A stretch of 64,000 nt of DNA from Flavobacterium sp. NG2 (GCF_034119845.1 NZ_CP139420.1:970001-1034000); one strand, 5' to 3'. Counted from the stretch's first letter, positions 1 to 8,802 are shown. Translations and numbers: made by a program. Notes: generated by a model not told the origin, from the sequence alone.

Positions 1-94
1 TAAGAATGCAATTTTAAGTATTATATACAAAGACAATGGTGAATTTTTTGAAGCTGAATCTTTTTCTATTTTCGACTATCTAAAGCTTGAAATA

Positions 95-1042
95 ATGATA
101 AAAAAAAATGAATTATATGATATTATTGAAACAAACTCAATTTATATTTCAGCATCAGATATTGCAAATTTCACATACTGTCCAGTTAGTTTTGCAATTT
201 CTAGATCAATTAAATATAAAACTTTAGCTTCAGCAAAAATCGGTTTAGAATTACACGAAACAAGTTTTATCAATTCAATGATTTTTAATAAATCTAAAAA
301 AGAACAAGTAAATAGTATCGAAAAAATATACTATGATGAGAGCTTTAAAACGTTAAGTGATATATTAAAAAATTGTGATATACTTTATAGTGGTCATTCA
401 CCAAATGACAAAGTTAAATATTTTAAAAGTTCAAGAGGAAACTTTATTGGTCAACCAGATTTTATATTGCGCGATAGAACTACAAACAAAATCTTTGTTA
501 TTGAAGAAAAATATCATTACATACCAAAACAATTTATTAATTACCGAAATACAGAGTACTATGGTGATGTACACAAAAAAAATAGAAATGAAAGAGAAAA
601 ACAAATAGGATATGATAATCATATAAACCAGCTATTATCTTATGTTTATGGAATAGCCGATTATGAAATTGATTATGGTATATTAATTTATTGGAAGTAC
701 GAAATAGAAGAAAATAAAAGAAATATAACTAAATGTAGCTTTAAAATATTCTATAAAAATGAGGAGCATCAAATCAATTTGAATAAAATATATCTGAAAA
801 TAAAATCTTTTTTAAGAAATAAAAATTTAGAATTCGATATTAATATTAGAAATCCAAAAAAATGTGCTTCTTGTATTAATAATATACTCTGTGGACATAA
901 AACAGGTAATTTTAACGACATAAGTTTACCGTACAATTCAAAATACTTAAAAGTTAATAAAGGATCTTTCCTAGAATCTTTTGAAAAAGATGAAAAGAAT
1001 TATATTGAGAAATTATTTGAATATACTATTCCTGAGGCATAA
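95..1042 (+). CDS. Cas4-like PD-(D/E)XK nuclease with Fe-S cysteines, possibly 5'-truncated by window edge
   Basis: The protein resembles Cas4/RecB-type exonucleases. One cysteine sits near the N-terminus (C29, in NFTYCP) and three lie near the C-terminus (C257, C260, C266 in CASCINNILC), the pattern that holds a 4Fe-4S cluster in Cas4 and AddB. Between them is a PD-(D/E)XK core: D122 in GQPDF, then E137/E138 and K139 in VIEEKYHY. No cas1, cas2 or CRISPR array is visible, so a CRISPR role is not supported; a mobile-element or recombination nuclease is more likely. The frame stays open upstream of this ATG back to base 2, so the true start may lie outside the window. Confident of the fold, not of the start or the role. 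Confidence 0.62.
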   Translation: MIKKNELYDIIETNSIYISASDIANFTYCPVSFAISRSIKYKTLASAKIGLELHETSFINSMIFNKSKKEQVNSIEKIYYDESFKTLSDILKNCDILYSGHSPNDKVKYFKSSRGNFIGQPDFILRDRTTNKIFVIEEKYHYIPKQFINYRNTEYYGDVHKKNRNEREKQIGYDNHINQLLSYVYGIADYEIDYGILIYWKYEIEENKRNITKCSFKIFYKNEEHQINLNKIYLKIKSFLRNKNLEFDINIRNPKKCASCINNILCGHKTGNFNDISLPYNSKYLKVNKGSFLESFEKDEKNYIEKLFEYTIPEA

Positions 1043-1154
1043 AAACTACTGTCAATATCTGCAACTAGAATTAAGTATTTATCTGAATTTAAATAAGGTT
1101 CTGCACTTGATAAATTTCAATTTAACATGACTAAATCAAAAAAGAATCGATATT

Positions 1155-1472
1155 ATGGCAGAAATACTAAAAGCAAACTGTAAAATTTGCAAATACAAAA
1201 CAAGTTTTAAATATGGAGGAGGAAAATTCGATTTCCAAACAAATAATCCCGTACCAGTGTATGATAAAACTACGGAAGAATTAAAAAGTGTAAATTACTT
1301 TTTAGAGAAAGATAATCAAAATTACATTTTCTATTGCGATGAACAGTTAAAAGGAGATAATGAACAAAAATTAATTTTTCAAAATTTTGATTTGAAGTTG
1401 AATCAGGTAAATAACTACTGTCCTAAATGCAAGAACTACAGCTTGGATTTTAAGAGTTATATATTTTGTTAA
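1155..1472 (+). CDS. Hypothetical protein with two CxxC pairs
   Basis: I do not recognise this 105-aa protein. It has one CxxC pair at the N-terminus (NCKICKYK) and a second near the C-terminus (CPKCKNY), spaced so that they could together form a zinc ribbon. There is no signal peptide or membrane segment. It follows the Cas4-like gene by 112 bases on the same strand, in an accessory region of small unknown genes. The ATG follows an A-rich stretch, which is usual for this group, where Shine-Dalgarno sequences are rare. Confidence 0.5.
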   Translation: MAEILKANCKICKYKTSFKYGGGKFDFQTNNPVPVYDKTTEELKSVNYFLEKDNQNYIFYCDEQLKGDNEQKLIFQNFDLKLNQVNNYCPKCKNYSLDFKSYIFC

Positions 1473-1590
1473 TACGCAAATCAACTTCACTAAAAAATAA
1501 AGTACTTTATCCCCTTTCCCTAAAAAAACAAAATTCTGACCTTTAACTTTAAACACATATATTAGTTCACGAAACAATAGGCACCTATCA

Positions 1591-1926
1591 ATGGATGGAT
1601 ACACCAAAGAAATCATCCTAAACAAACTCATTGAATCTTGCTTAACTTTCGATGCAAAGCTTTTCAAGCCCTATTTACAATCCGAAATAGTTATTACGGA
1701 TGCTACAGATAAAAGTAAATTCTATATTTTTTTTGAAAAGATGCTGATTACCGCTAAGTCTAATTCAGTTGAGCCAATGAATTTTAAAATTGAAATACCA
1801 GATTGGGAGGATGAAAAAGATACAAGACATTATAATTTATACGATAGTGTACACAAGCATTCAAGACTGAGTTTAAGAGTAAGAGAATCTGAGAATTCTA
1901 TTTACATCGAAACGATGCCATTTTAA
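1591..1926 (+). CDS. Hypothetical 111-aa protein
   Basis: Unrecognised, soluble and mixed charge, with no obvious motif. The C-terminal half is rich in acidic residues and histidines (PDWEDEKDTRHY). It is supported as a real gene by its continuous frame, AT-rich third positions like its neighbours, and a strong intrinsic terminator about 30 bases after the stop codon. It probably belongs to the cargo of the integrated element. Confidence 0.5.
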   Translation: MDGYTKEIILNKLIESCLTFDAKLFKPYLQSEIVITDATDKSKFYIFFEKMLITAKSNSVEPMNFKIEIPDWEDEKDTRHYNLYDSVHKHSRLSLRVRESENSIYIETMPF

Positions 1927-1956
1927 GATTTCCTTAATCAATACACTCTACTACTA

Positions 1957-1990
1957 AAAGGTTCAACACTATAAAGTTGAGCCTTTTTTT
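1957..1990 (+). terminator. Intrinsic terminator
   Basis: The arms AAAGGTTCAAC and GTTGAGCCTTT form a hairpin around an 8-nt loop and run into a T tract. It lies just after the stop of the 111-aa gene. Confidence 0.75.
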
Positions 1991-2172
1991 ATTTTTAAAA
2001 ATTTTTAAAAATTTTTTTTTTTGTCGAATACGCTTATCAACAAAAACATCATCCCCACTTTTTTCAAATTTTGGGATATACCCGCCCAGTGATATTTGGA
2101 ATTTAAAATAAACCTCTTCCAAAATATTGCTAATTTAAATCATTTGTTCAATCTTATTAAATTATTAAAACC

Positions 2173-2517
2173 ATGGTTACAATTGTAGATTACAAGGAAT
2201 TCCAAAAAGAAAATGGAGAAAAATTTTATTCACTTGTTGTTCAAGGTGGAGTTGAAGCTGTTAAGAGTAAAGAAAGTGGAAGAACTTATCTTACTGCAAA
2301 AACCACAAATCTTGCGTGTACATTTAACGAAACTACATGTAAGTCATTAATTGGCACACAACTTTCTGGACAAGTTAGAAAAGTAGAAGTTGAAACTTAC
2401 GAATACACTGATCGTGCAACAGGCGAGATTGTTGAGATGAATCATCGTTATGAGTATTTATCCGATGAAGACGCTATCATTAATGATAACGTAATTAAAC
2501 CAGAAGAGGTGTACTAA
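2173..2517 (+). CDS. Hypothetical 114-aa protein of a mobile-element replication region
   Basis: I do not recognise a named family. The protein is beta-rich, with short alternating strands such as KFYSLVVQGGVEAV and RYEYLSDEDA, and could be a small OB-fold-like nucleic-acid binder; that is only inference. It is followed by a strong terminator, then by a phage-type AAA ATPase and a DUF3871 gene, an order that fits a phage or integrative-element replication/recombination module. It starts at an ATG after an A/T-rich leader. Confidence 0.5.
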   Translation: MVTIVDYKEFQKENGEKFYSLVVQGGVEAVKSKESGRTYLTAKTTNLACTFNETTCKSLIGTQLSGQVRKVEVETYEYTDRATGEIVEMNHRYEYLSDEDAIINDNVIKPEEVY

Positions 2518-2543
2518 AACAGCTCAAAAACAGATAATATATT

Positions 2544-2575
2544 AAGGAACTTCAGCAATGAGGTTCCTTTTTTTT
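2544..2575 (+). terminator. Intrinsic terminator
   Basis: An 11-bp stem (AAGGAACTTCA with TGAGGTTCCTT, one G-T pair) closes a GCAA tetraloop and is followed by a run of T. It separates the 114-aa gene from the AAA ATPase gene. Confidence 0.85.
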
Positions 2576-2624
2576 TATCCAAAGAATTTAAAAAATACCT
2601 AATTAAAATTTAAAAAGTAAAATT

Positions 2625-3518
2625 ATGCAATTACAAAAAGCACAAAGACATCAAGTAAAATTAAGAATTGGATTATCTGGTCCTAGTGGATTTGGTAAAA
2701 CCTATTCAGCCTTATTATTGGCGTATGGAATTACAAATGATTGGAATAAAATTGCCTTAATAGATACAGAAAATAAATCAGCAAGTCTTTACTCGCATCT
2801 TGGAGAGTTCAATGTATTATCACTAGATGAACCATTTTCTCCCGAACGCTATTTAGAAGCTATTAAGCTTTGTGAAAATTCAGATATCGAATTAATCATT
2901 ATCGACTCGATAAGTCACGAATGGCAAGGAAAAGGCGGTTGTTTGGAGATTCACGAACAATTAGGTGGACGATTCCAAGATTGGGCTAAGGTAACACCTA
3001 GGCACAACACTTTCATTGATGCAATTATCCTTTCAAAGTGCCATTTAATTACCACTTCAAGAAGTAAAGTTGATTATAGCTTAGACAAGGACGGAAACGG
3101 CAAAACTAAAGTTATGAAACTTGGAACGAAAGCTATAACAAGAGAAGGCTTTGAGTACGAACTTACCGTAAATTTTGAATTTCTAAACGATAAACATTTA
3201 GTACAGGCATCAAAAGATAGAACAGAACTTTTCTCTGGTAAACCTGAATTCATTATTAATTCATCAACAGGTAAAAAATTGATAGACTGGTGTAATCAAG
3301 GGATTTCATTAGACAAGATTAAAGCTGAAATAGAGAATTGTGAAACGTCTGATAATTTAAAATTAATTTATAATCAATACCCTCATTTGAGTAAAGAATT
3401 GTATCCCTTAATTGTTGCAAGAAAAGAAACAATCGATAATCCAGCCAATCAAATAATCCCAAACGAACAAATTATCCAACAACCTAATACACAAGAAAAT
3501 GAATTTAGTATTAAATAA
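2625..3518 (+). CDS. Phage-type AAA ATPase (AAA_24-like nucleotide-binding protein)
   Basis: This 297-aa protein has a Walker A motif at residues 19-26 (GPSGFGKT) and a Walker B-like strand (IELIIIDSIS), the layout of the RecA-like AAA_24 proteins common in phages and integrative elements, where they accompany single-strand-annealing or primase genes. The C-terminal third (after about residue 220) is a helical tail with a glutamine/asparagine-rich end. Its 3' end overlaps the next gene by 20 bases, so the two are probably translationally coupled. Its exact role in the element is unknown; a DNA-dependent ATPase in recombination or replication is the usual guess. Confidence 0.72.
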   Translation: MQLQKAQRHQVKLRIGLSGPSGFGKTYSALLLAYGITNDWNKIALIDTENKSASLYSHLGEFNVLSLDEPFSPERYLEAIKLCENSDIELIIIDSISHEWQGKGGCLEIHEQLGGRFQDWAKVTPRHNTFIDAIILSKCHLITTSRSKVDYSLDKDGNGKTKVMKLGTKAITREGFEYELTVNFEFLNDKHLVQASKDRTELFSGKPEFIINSSTGKKLIDWCNQGISLDKIKAEIENCETSDNLKLIYNQYPHLSKELYPLIVARKETIDNPANQIIPNEQIIQQPNTQENEFSIK

Positions 3519-4476
3519 TCCAATCCATCAAGTAATTGATGAGGGAGAAATCATAGTATTTCCAAAGAGGAACTTTATTGACGCAAATACTACAGAAGTG
3601 GATTTAGATCATCTCAAATCCGAATGCATTATTCCAGTATTTGCTAAAGATAACGAATCAACTATTAGCCACTATGAATTTATTCAAAGTGCAAAAGAAG
3701 TTGTCGAAGAAATTTTAGACTATAAAGGTGTTTTAAAGCCCGAAATAAGGGTAAGCCATCAAATTAAAGGTAGAATTCCTTCTGCCGTTGGAAAGCCTGC
3801 AAAAGAGCTCTTAGAGCACGAAAAGACATTGTATTACGAACGTATGGCTTTTGTAATTGAAATACCTGAAATAAGCGAAATGATAAATGGCAACCAACTC
3901 AACTTAACTATAGGTGGAGTTCGATCCTACAATCAGGAAAATCTTTTTAGCAAAAAATCCATAGAGAAATTTAAAGTTTTCATAGGTTTTCAGAATACTG
4001 TTTGCACGAACCTATGTATTTCCACAGATGGTCTAAAACAAGATATTCGTGTGTCTTCAGTTTTAGAATTAAAAGCTAAAGTCTATGAGCTAATAAACAG
4101 TTATGATAAAAAGAAACATCTGCAACAGATGAACGAAATGAGTAGCCTCTCTATTAATGAAACTGAATTCGCCCACCTTATTGGAAAAATGAAACTATAC
4201 TCTTTCTTAGATAAAGAGGCTAAAAGCAACCTCTTCCATTTAAACATTAATGACAATCAAATCAACTCAATTATAAAGGATTATCATATTGACCCCAACT
4301 TTGCGAGATTTGAAAATGGAACTATTGACTTTTGGAGATTATATAATTTATTTACAGAGGCTAATAAAAGCAGTTATATTGATACGAATTTTGAAAAAAA
4401 TGTAAATGCATACGAGTTTATCAATTACCTCGCAAATTTCATTAAAAATGACGCGGACAACTGGTTCCTTCGTTAG
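3499..4476 (+). CDS. DUF3871 family protein
   Basis: A protein of 325 aa that matches from memory the DUF3871 family, found in Bacteroidota mobile elements. The recognisable central stretch includes GRIPSAVGKPAKELLEHEKT, YYERMAFVIEIP, TIGGVRSYNQENL and FIGFQNTVCTNLCI. No catalytic motif or membrane segment is apparent. It overlaps the upstream AAA ATPase by 20 bases, suggesting co-expression. Function is unknown in the family. Its presence argues that this part of the window belongs to an integrative element rather than the core chromosome. Confidence 0.72.
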   Translation: MNLVLNNPIHQVIDEGEIIVFPKRNFIDANTTEVDLDHLKSECIIPVFAKDNESTISHYEFIQSAKEVVEEILDYKGVLKPEIRVSHQIKGRIPSAVGKPAKELLEHEKTLYYERMAFVIEIPEISEMINGNQLNLTIGGVRSYNQENLFSKKSIEKFKVFIGFQNTVCTNLCISTDGLKQDIRVSSVLELKAKVYELINSYDKKKHLQQMNEMSSLSINETEFAHLIGKMKLYSFLDKEAKSNLFHLNINDNQINSIIKDYHIDPNFARFENGTIDFWRLYNLFTEANKSSYIDTNFEKNVNAYEFINYLANFIKNDADNWFLR

Positions 4477-4548
4477 TATCACCATAGCTTTTATATTGAG
4501 ATTTATTTAGAATTTGTCCTTTTAAAAAAATAAAAATTTAGACAAAAA

Positions 4549-4797
4549 ATGACAAAAAAAGAGTTGGCTGAGCTGTTAAAATACAGTTCTCCTCTAGAAA
4601 TCTATGTTATTACGTGGAAAAACACTTTAATAAAACTGTTTTGTCCATTTGAAGTACTGGTTCTACAAGATATTGGTACACTCAAAACAGGACAATTCGT
4701 TTTTGTAGATGAAATCAAAGTCACAATTGAGTTAAAAACCGTTTATATAATTAGTAATGAAGCCTACTATTATTATCATTTTGATATTCTAGTATAA
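4549..4797 (+). CDS. Small hypothetical protein (82 aa)
   Basis: Unrecognised. The sequence is hydrophobic and beta-rich (VITWKNTLIKLFCPFEVLVL, ending in a tyrosine cluster), with no signal peptide. It starts at an ATG after an A-rich leader 72 bases after the DUF3871 gene and is followed by a hairpin with a T run at 4889-4927, which supports it as the last gene of a transcript. Confidence 0.45.
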   Translation: MTKKELAELLKYSSPLEIYVITWKNTLIKLFCPFEVLVLQDIGTLKTGQFVFVDEIKVTIELKTVYIISNEAYYYYHFDILV

Positions 4798-4888
4798 ATA
4801 GGCAAAGGAGTTATACTTTTTTGTTATCCAATCTTTTGAAACTGCCTCTCCTACATCAAAAAGCAATTGAAAATGTTAGCATTGCTAG

Positions 4889-4927
4889 CGGATGATTGTA
4901 CAAAACCTGTGCTTTCATCCGTTTTTT
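4889..4927 (+). terminator. Probable intrinsic terminator
   Basis: A 7-bp stem (CGGATGA with TCATCCG) with a long loop of about 19 nt is followed by six T. It would end the transcript of the AAA ATPase-DUF3871-82-aa genes. Confidence 0.55.
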
Positions 4928-4988
4928 CTAATTTACACTTGCATTAAGTAATTATTTTACAATTTTATCGAAATAAAGTAGGAAATTA

Positions 4989-5020
4989 TTTGGTAAATCC
5001 AAAATAATTCCTTATCTTTG
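4989..5020 (+). promoter_or_regulatory. Bacteroidota-type promoter
   Basis: TTTG at 4989-4992 and TATCTTTG at 5013-5020 are separated by 20 bases, an excellent match to the flavobacterial consensus TTTG-N19-21-TAnnTTTG. Transcription should start near 5027, almost 480 bases before the VapE-like gene. Confidence 0.7.
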
Positions 5021-5501
5021 CACAAGATTTCAAATTTACCTTTATAACCGTGTCAAAACTTTCTAAAAAGTCTATAAAACACTTAGCATTAGCTCTTCAT
5101 AGCTTAGTCTGACTAAACAGACTCCTTTGATTATCTGAAATCAAAAAAATATTAAGCAAGAATACAATAATATTTTAGTCATCATTAACTTGACTACCAC
5201 TACACTTTCTGTAGTTATTTTCTCAACATTAATTTCAATCCACTTCCTAACTAGACAATTCACATCAATTTGATATTATAAATAATTAAATTTATTATGA
5301 GTATTAACTTTTTAAATTATGCAATATGACATAGCGTAAAACACTAAATATTTTCAATTCAATTGTTTGCAATAACAGAAATTGAAGCTCCCTGCTTTTC
5401 AGATACGTTTGAATAGTAAAGTATGGTAATAACTCTCGACCAAATGAAAGACCGTTTATGATAAAGAGGAGAGAATTATAAAAATATAAAAAACAAACAA
5501 T
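5021..5501 (+). other. Long leader or small-RNA region upstream of the VapE gene
   Basis: No gene of normal size is visible in this 480-base stretch. Just after the promoter, a GTG at 5050 opens a 20-codon frame ending at 5112. Its end runs into a perfect hairpin (AGTCTG 5106-5111, CAGACT 5118-5123), followed immediately by a second (TTTGATT 5126-5132, AATCAAA 5139-5145). Neither is followed by a T run. The layout could be a leader-peptide attenuator, a small RNA, or chance. The remaining 350 bases hold nothing I recognise. Confidence 0.35.
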
Positions 5502-6611
5502 ATGATAATAGAAAACTATCTAAATAATAGATATTCATTCCATTATAATGTACTAACAAACAGAACGTTTATAAAAGAACAAATCGATACCGATTATAAA
5601 CTTTTGAACAGTTATAAAATCAATTCTATAAAACGTGAATTGAACAACAATAGTATTCCGTGCTCACAATCAGATATTAAATCACTTTTAGAGTCTGATT
5701 ATGTGCCACAATTTAATCCTTTTACAGACTATTTTGATAATCTTCCAAAATGGGATGAGCAAATAGATTACATCCAACAATTAATTGATACCGTTGACAC
5801 AACAAACCAAGAGGATTTTGCATGGGCATTTAAGAAATGGTTAGTTGCAATGGTTGCCTGTGCGATTGAAGATAAAACTACTAATCAAGCAATTTTAATT
5901 TTTACTGGTGCACAAGGTATTGGAAAAACTACTTGGATGGAAAAATTAATTCCAAATAAATTAAAAGAATATTTCTACAGTGGAACTATTCAACCCAATA
6001 ACAAAGACAACAATTTACTTTTATCAGAAAGGTTAATAATCAATTTAGATGAATTAGCATCTTTCAATAAAAAACAAATTGAACTTTTTAAAGAAATGAT
6101 CACCAAAGGGGTTGTCTCTGAAAGAAGAGCCTACGGACATTATACTGAAAATTATGTAAGACGAGCTTCCTTTGTTGGTAGTTCAAATCATAATGAAATT
6201 TTAATGGATGTTACGGGTAACAGAAGATTTTTATGTTTTGAAGCAAAAGCTTTTAGACGAGATTTTCACATAAATATGGACTTAGTTTATAGTCAAGTAA
6301 TGCATCTTTTGAAAGAAAATTTTAAATACTATTTTGATTTAGAAGATATTTCGAGATTAGAGGAAAATAATAAAATGTTCAAACAATCTTGTGAAGAAGA
6401 AGAATGGATTGACGATTTATTTGAAATACCCTCTAATGATGAAACTGATATAATTTATTATAATGCCAGCGATATAATTGAACAAATCAAAAATCGTAAA
6501 AAAATATTTCAAAAAATTAGCCCCATTGAAATTGGCAAAATAATGACCTCAAAAGGATTTAATAAAAAGAAGATATCAGGAGGTTGGAAGTATATCATAA
6601 AATTAAAATAA
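5502..6611 (+). CDS. VapE/VirE-family helicase-primase of a mobile element
   Basis: The 369-aa protein belongs to the virulence-associated E family (D5-like SF3-related ATPases of phages, satellites and pathogenicity islands). A P-loop lies near residues 136-146 (TGAQGIGKTTW). A Walker B region follows (LIINLDELASF), then the characteristic RRASFVGSSN and TGNRRFLCFE segments with the arginine finger. The N-terminal stretch NPFTDYFDNLPKWD is also typical. Such proteins replicate the element after excision. No primase domain is fused, so it is the short form. It is preceded by a long untranslated leader. Confidence 0.82.
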   Translation: MIIENYLNNRYSFHYNVLTNRTFIKEQIDTDYKLLNSYKINSIKRELNNNSIPCSQSDIKSLLESDYVPQFNPFTDYFDNLPKWDEQIDYIQQLIDTVDTTNQEDFAWAFKKWLVAMVACAIEDKTTNQAILIFTGAQGIGKTTWMEKLIPNKLKEYFYSGTIQPNNKDNNLLLSERLIINLDELASFNKKQIELFKEMITKGVVSERRAYGHYTENYVRRASFVGSSNHNEILMDVTGNRRFLCFEAKAFRRDFHINMDLVYSQVMHLLKENFKYYFDLEDISRLEENNKMFKQSCEEEEWIDDLFEIPSNDETDIIYYNASDIIEQIKNRKKIFQKISPIEIGKIMTSKGFNKKKISGGWKYIIKLK

Positions 6612-6616
6612 AACAA

Positions 6617-6726
6617 GTAGGGTAAGAAGGTAAGGAGGGTAGGTATTTTTAAACACTTTATAACAACAAATTGAATCTTAATTATATTTTTAAAAGCATC
6701 TTTTTATTAAAAATCACTTACCCTAC
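6617..6726. repeat. G-rich tract with C-rich inverted partner
   Basis: GTAGGGTAAG at 6617-6626 is exactly complementary to CTTACCCTAC at 6717-6726. The plus strand from 6620 to 6643 carries six G runs of two or three. The pair brackets the spacer between the VapE gene and the GIY-YIG gene. It might be a replication-origin or protein-binding feature of the element, or an RNA stem. Confidence 0.4.
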
Positions 6727-6754
6727 CCGCCTCTCTTCCATAAAATTCAAGAAA

Positions 6755-7405
6755 ATGGAAAACAAAAATTATATCATATACAAAGCACAAAATACGATAT
6801 CAGGAGAATGTTATATCGGTGCTACGACCAAATCTTTAGAAGAGCGTAAACAAGATCACATTCAAAAAGCAAATAAAAAAGTTGGTAGTTATTTTCAAGA
6901 AGCAATCGGGACTTATGGTCCTGAAGCTTTCACCTGGCAACAACTCGATACAGCCTCAAATCCGAACGAATTAGCTGAAAAGGAAACTATGTATATTTAT
7001 GATTTCAAAGCGCTAGAGGAAGGCTACAACGGTGATTGTGGTGGAGGTTTTCAAAAGCTAGTTTATCAATACAATGAAAATGGAATTCTAATTGAAACAT
7101 ATAATAGTTTAACTGAAATTAAAGAAACATTAGGAATAGACAAACGGAGAATTTCAAGTGCATGTTTAAATTCCACGATGTATGATGGCTGTTTCTGGTC
7201 TTATAGACTATTAGAAAAAATAATTCCAAAAACAGATTTCCGAGTAAAAGCTGTCAATCAATATTCTTTAAATCAAGAATTTATTGAAACTTTTAAATCA
7301 GCATCCGAAGCATCCAGATTAACAGGAATATCCAAAACCTGTATTGCCCGTTGTTGTCGTGCTGAACGTAAAAGCTCAGGAGGATTTATTTGGAACTATA
7401 TATAA
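6755..7405 (+). CDS. GIY-YIG endonuclease-like protein with NUMOD/IENR-type DNA-binding repeats
   Basis: The N-terminal 90 residues form a GIY-YIG domain: YIIYKAQN for the first motif, CYIGATTK for the second, then the conserved arginine in ERKQDH and glutamate in ELAEKE. The C-terminal half has two similar modules (VYQYNENGILIETYNSLTEI and VNQYSLNQEFIETFKSASEA), each followed by a helix-turn-helix-like stretch and a FxWxY ending. These match NUMOD1/IENR1 modules of homing endonucleases. I chose the ATG at 6755 because it directly precedes the domain; a TTG frame extends 84 bases further upstream but is unlike the family. It may act as a homing or element-processing nuclease. Confidence 0.75.
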   Translation: MENKNYIIYKAQNTISGECYIGATTKSLEERKQDHIQKANKKVGSYFQEAIGTYGPEAFTWQQLDTASNPNELAEKETMYIYDFKALEEGYNGDCGGGFQKLVYQYNENGILIETYNSLTEIKETLGIDKRRISSACLNSTMYDGCFWSYRLLEKIIPKTDFRVKAVNQYSLNQEFIETFKSASEASRLTGISKTCIARCCRAERKSSGGFIWNYI

Positions 7406-7410
7406 AAATT

Positions 7411-7437
7411 AAGACAGCTCACAAGGCTGTCTTTTTT
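7411..7437 (+). terminator. Intrinsic terminator between convergent genes
   Basis: AAGACAGC and GCTGTCTT form an 8-bp stem with a 7-nt loop, followed by T's. It sits between the convergent GIY-YIG and RepA-like genes and could serve both strands. Confidence 0.8.
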
Positions 7438-7444
7438 GGTTTAT

Positions 7445-8524
7445 TTACTTCTTTTTATTGTTCTCTTTAATTATTTCCCCTACAACAGATTTACTAACCT
7501 TAAATTCAGTGTCTTTTAATTCGGCTTCAATCTGTCTTACTGATAAACCTTTGTTTTTAAGATCTAGTACTTTATCAACAATTGCCGTATTATCTTTTTT
7601 AAAATTTTGTCCCTTACTATTTCTTTCCCCAGTTTCTTTAAAAATTAAATCTTCAGTCATTTCCAACACATAACTTTTCTTTTTAAAAGAACTATCTAAA
7701 AAATTAGCTTTCAACACCCACAAATCTTTACAATTCTCTTTGTGACTATTTGGTCTAAGTTCAATTACACATCTCATTTTAGCTTCAAAAGCTTGTGAGC
7801 CAATGATACTGTCTTTATTTGGAGTATTCTTTTGAGTATTTTTACCAATGTGATGTAGAAATATAATTAGGCAGTTATGTTTTTTAGCAAGCTTGTCATA
7901 TTCATTTAAAAATTGACGAACCTGTGTATTAGCATTTATCTCTTTGGCAAATACATCTGTAAATGCATCAATAACGATTAGGTCGCAAGGTTCTTCTTCT
8001 AAACTCAACGCCAATATATCTAGAAGATTTTCAGTGTCAAAAATGAATTTTAATTTTTTTAATTTATTTAAATCCAGATTAGCTTCCTGAACCATCAAGT
8101 ATTGAATTTGTTTCCTTATTGCTGCACTAACGGAATTAGAATCATCTTCTGTACTAACATATATGACCTTATTGCTTTTACAATTTAATTTACATCCAAT
8201 AAAAGTTTCTTTTTGTAAAACGATACTCAAACTAAGTTGTCTTAGAAAAGTGGATTTACCGCAATCAGAAGTCCCTACTAAAGATGCTAGCCCAACTTTT
8301 TGAAAAAAAGGATCTAGTAATTTTGGTACATTATCTATCTCTAGGTTGTATAATTCAAATGCGTCATACATACTTTTATATCCATCAATAACTTTCTTGG
8401 GAGAGGTGTTTTCTAAAGCATTAAACAAGCTGTCAAATTCACCATTGATACCAAGACTAGAAGTAGAAATGTTTTCTAAAATCACATCATTGCTATTATT
8501 CGGGGTAGGTTCAGTTTTCATCAA
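7445..8524 (-). CDS. RepA-type hexameric helicase (AAA_25 family)
   Basis: The 359-aa protein has a RecA-like ATPase core: Walker A at residues 84-92 (GTSDCGKST), a VSTEDD strand, Walker B (CDLIVIDAF) and the sensor strand LIIFLHHIGKN. The HHIGK motif is typical of the RepA/RSF1010-like AAA_25 family of plasmid and phage helicases. The last 60 residues look like a winged-helix domain (LDLKNKGLSVRQIEAEL). It is probably the replicative helicase of the integrated element. It stands alone on the minus strand, convergent with the GIY-YIG gene and divergent from dndC. Confidence 0.78.
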   Translation of the reverse strand: MMKTEPTPNNSNDVILENISTSSLGINGEFDSLFNALENTSPKKVIDGYKSMYDAFELYNLEIDNVPKLLDPFFQKVGLASLVGTSDCGKSTFLRQLSLSIVLQKETFIGCKLNCKSNKVIYVSTEDDSNSVSAAIRKQIQYLMVQEANLDLNKLKKLKFIFDTENLLDILALSLEEEPCDLIVIDAFTDVFAKEINANTQVRQFLNEYDKLAKKHNCLIIFLHHIGKNTQKNTPNKDSIIGSQAFEAKMRCVIELRPNSHKENCKDLWVLKANFLDSSFKKKSYVLEMTEDLIFKETGERNSKGQNFKKDNTAIVDKVLDLKNKGLSVRQIEAELKDTEFKVSKSVVGEIIKENNKKK

Positions 8525-8692
8525 AATAACTTTATAGTACTAAAAACTAAAATAATCATGTGTAAATACACAATGTCCTAAAAGTATACTATTATGAGGA
8601 CAGGACAAAAAAAAATCTTAATTATATAACACATTATTCTAGCAAAAAAATAGCGGGAAATTTATTTGGGAATACTTATAAAAGCAAAAATT

Positions 8693-8718
8693 AAAGACGA
8701 TGTACAAGCCGTCTTTTT
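8693..8718 (+). terminator. Orphan terminator-like hairpin upstream of dndC
   Basis: AAAGACG (8693-8699) and CGTCTTT (8710-8716) form a hairpin followed by T's on the plus strand. No plus-strand gene ends here, since the RepA-like gene runs away to the left. It may be the relic of a lost gene or may shield dndC from read-through. Confidence 0.5.
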
Positions 8719-8776
8719 GTTTGCAAACTTTTAAAAAATAAACAAGACCTATAAAATATTACTATAAAAAAATGCC

Positions 8777-8784
8777 TATTTTTG
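8777..8784 (+). promoter_or_regulatory. Probable -7 box of the dndCDE promoter
   Basis: TATTTTTG fits TAnnTTTG and lies 18 bases before the dndC start, so the leader would be about 10 nt. A matching -33 TTG is not clear at the right spacing. Confidence 0.4.
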
Positions 8785-8802
8785 TTTTTATAGCAAAAAA
8801 AA

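Noticed and set aside
95..1042. CRISPR adaptation module based on the Cas4-like gene
   Set aside because: No cas1, cas2, other cas genes or CRISPR repeats occur in the window.
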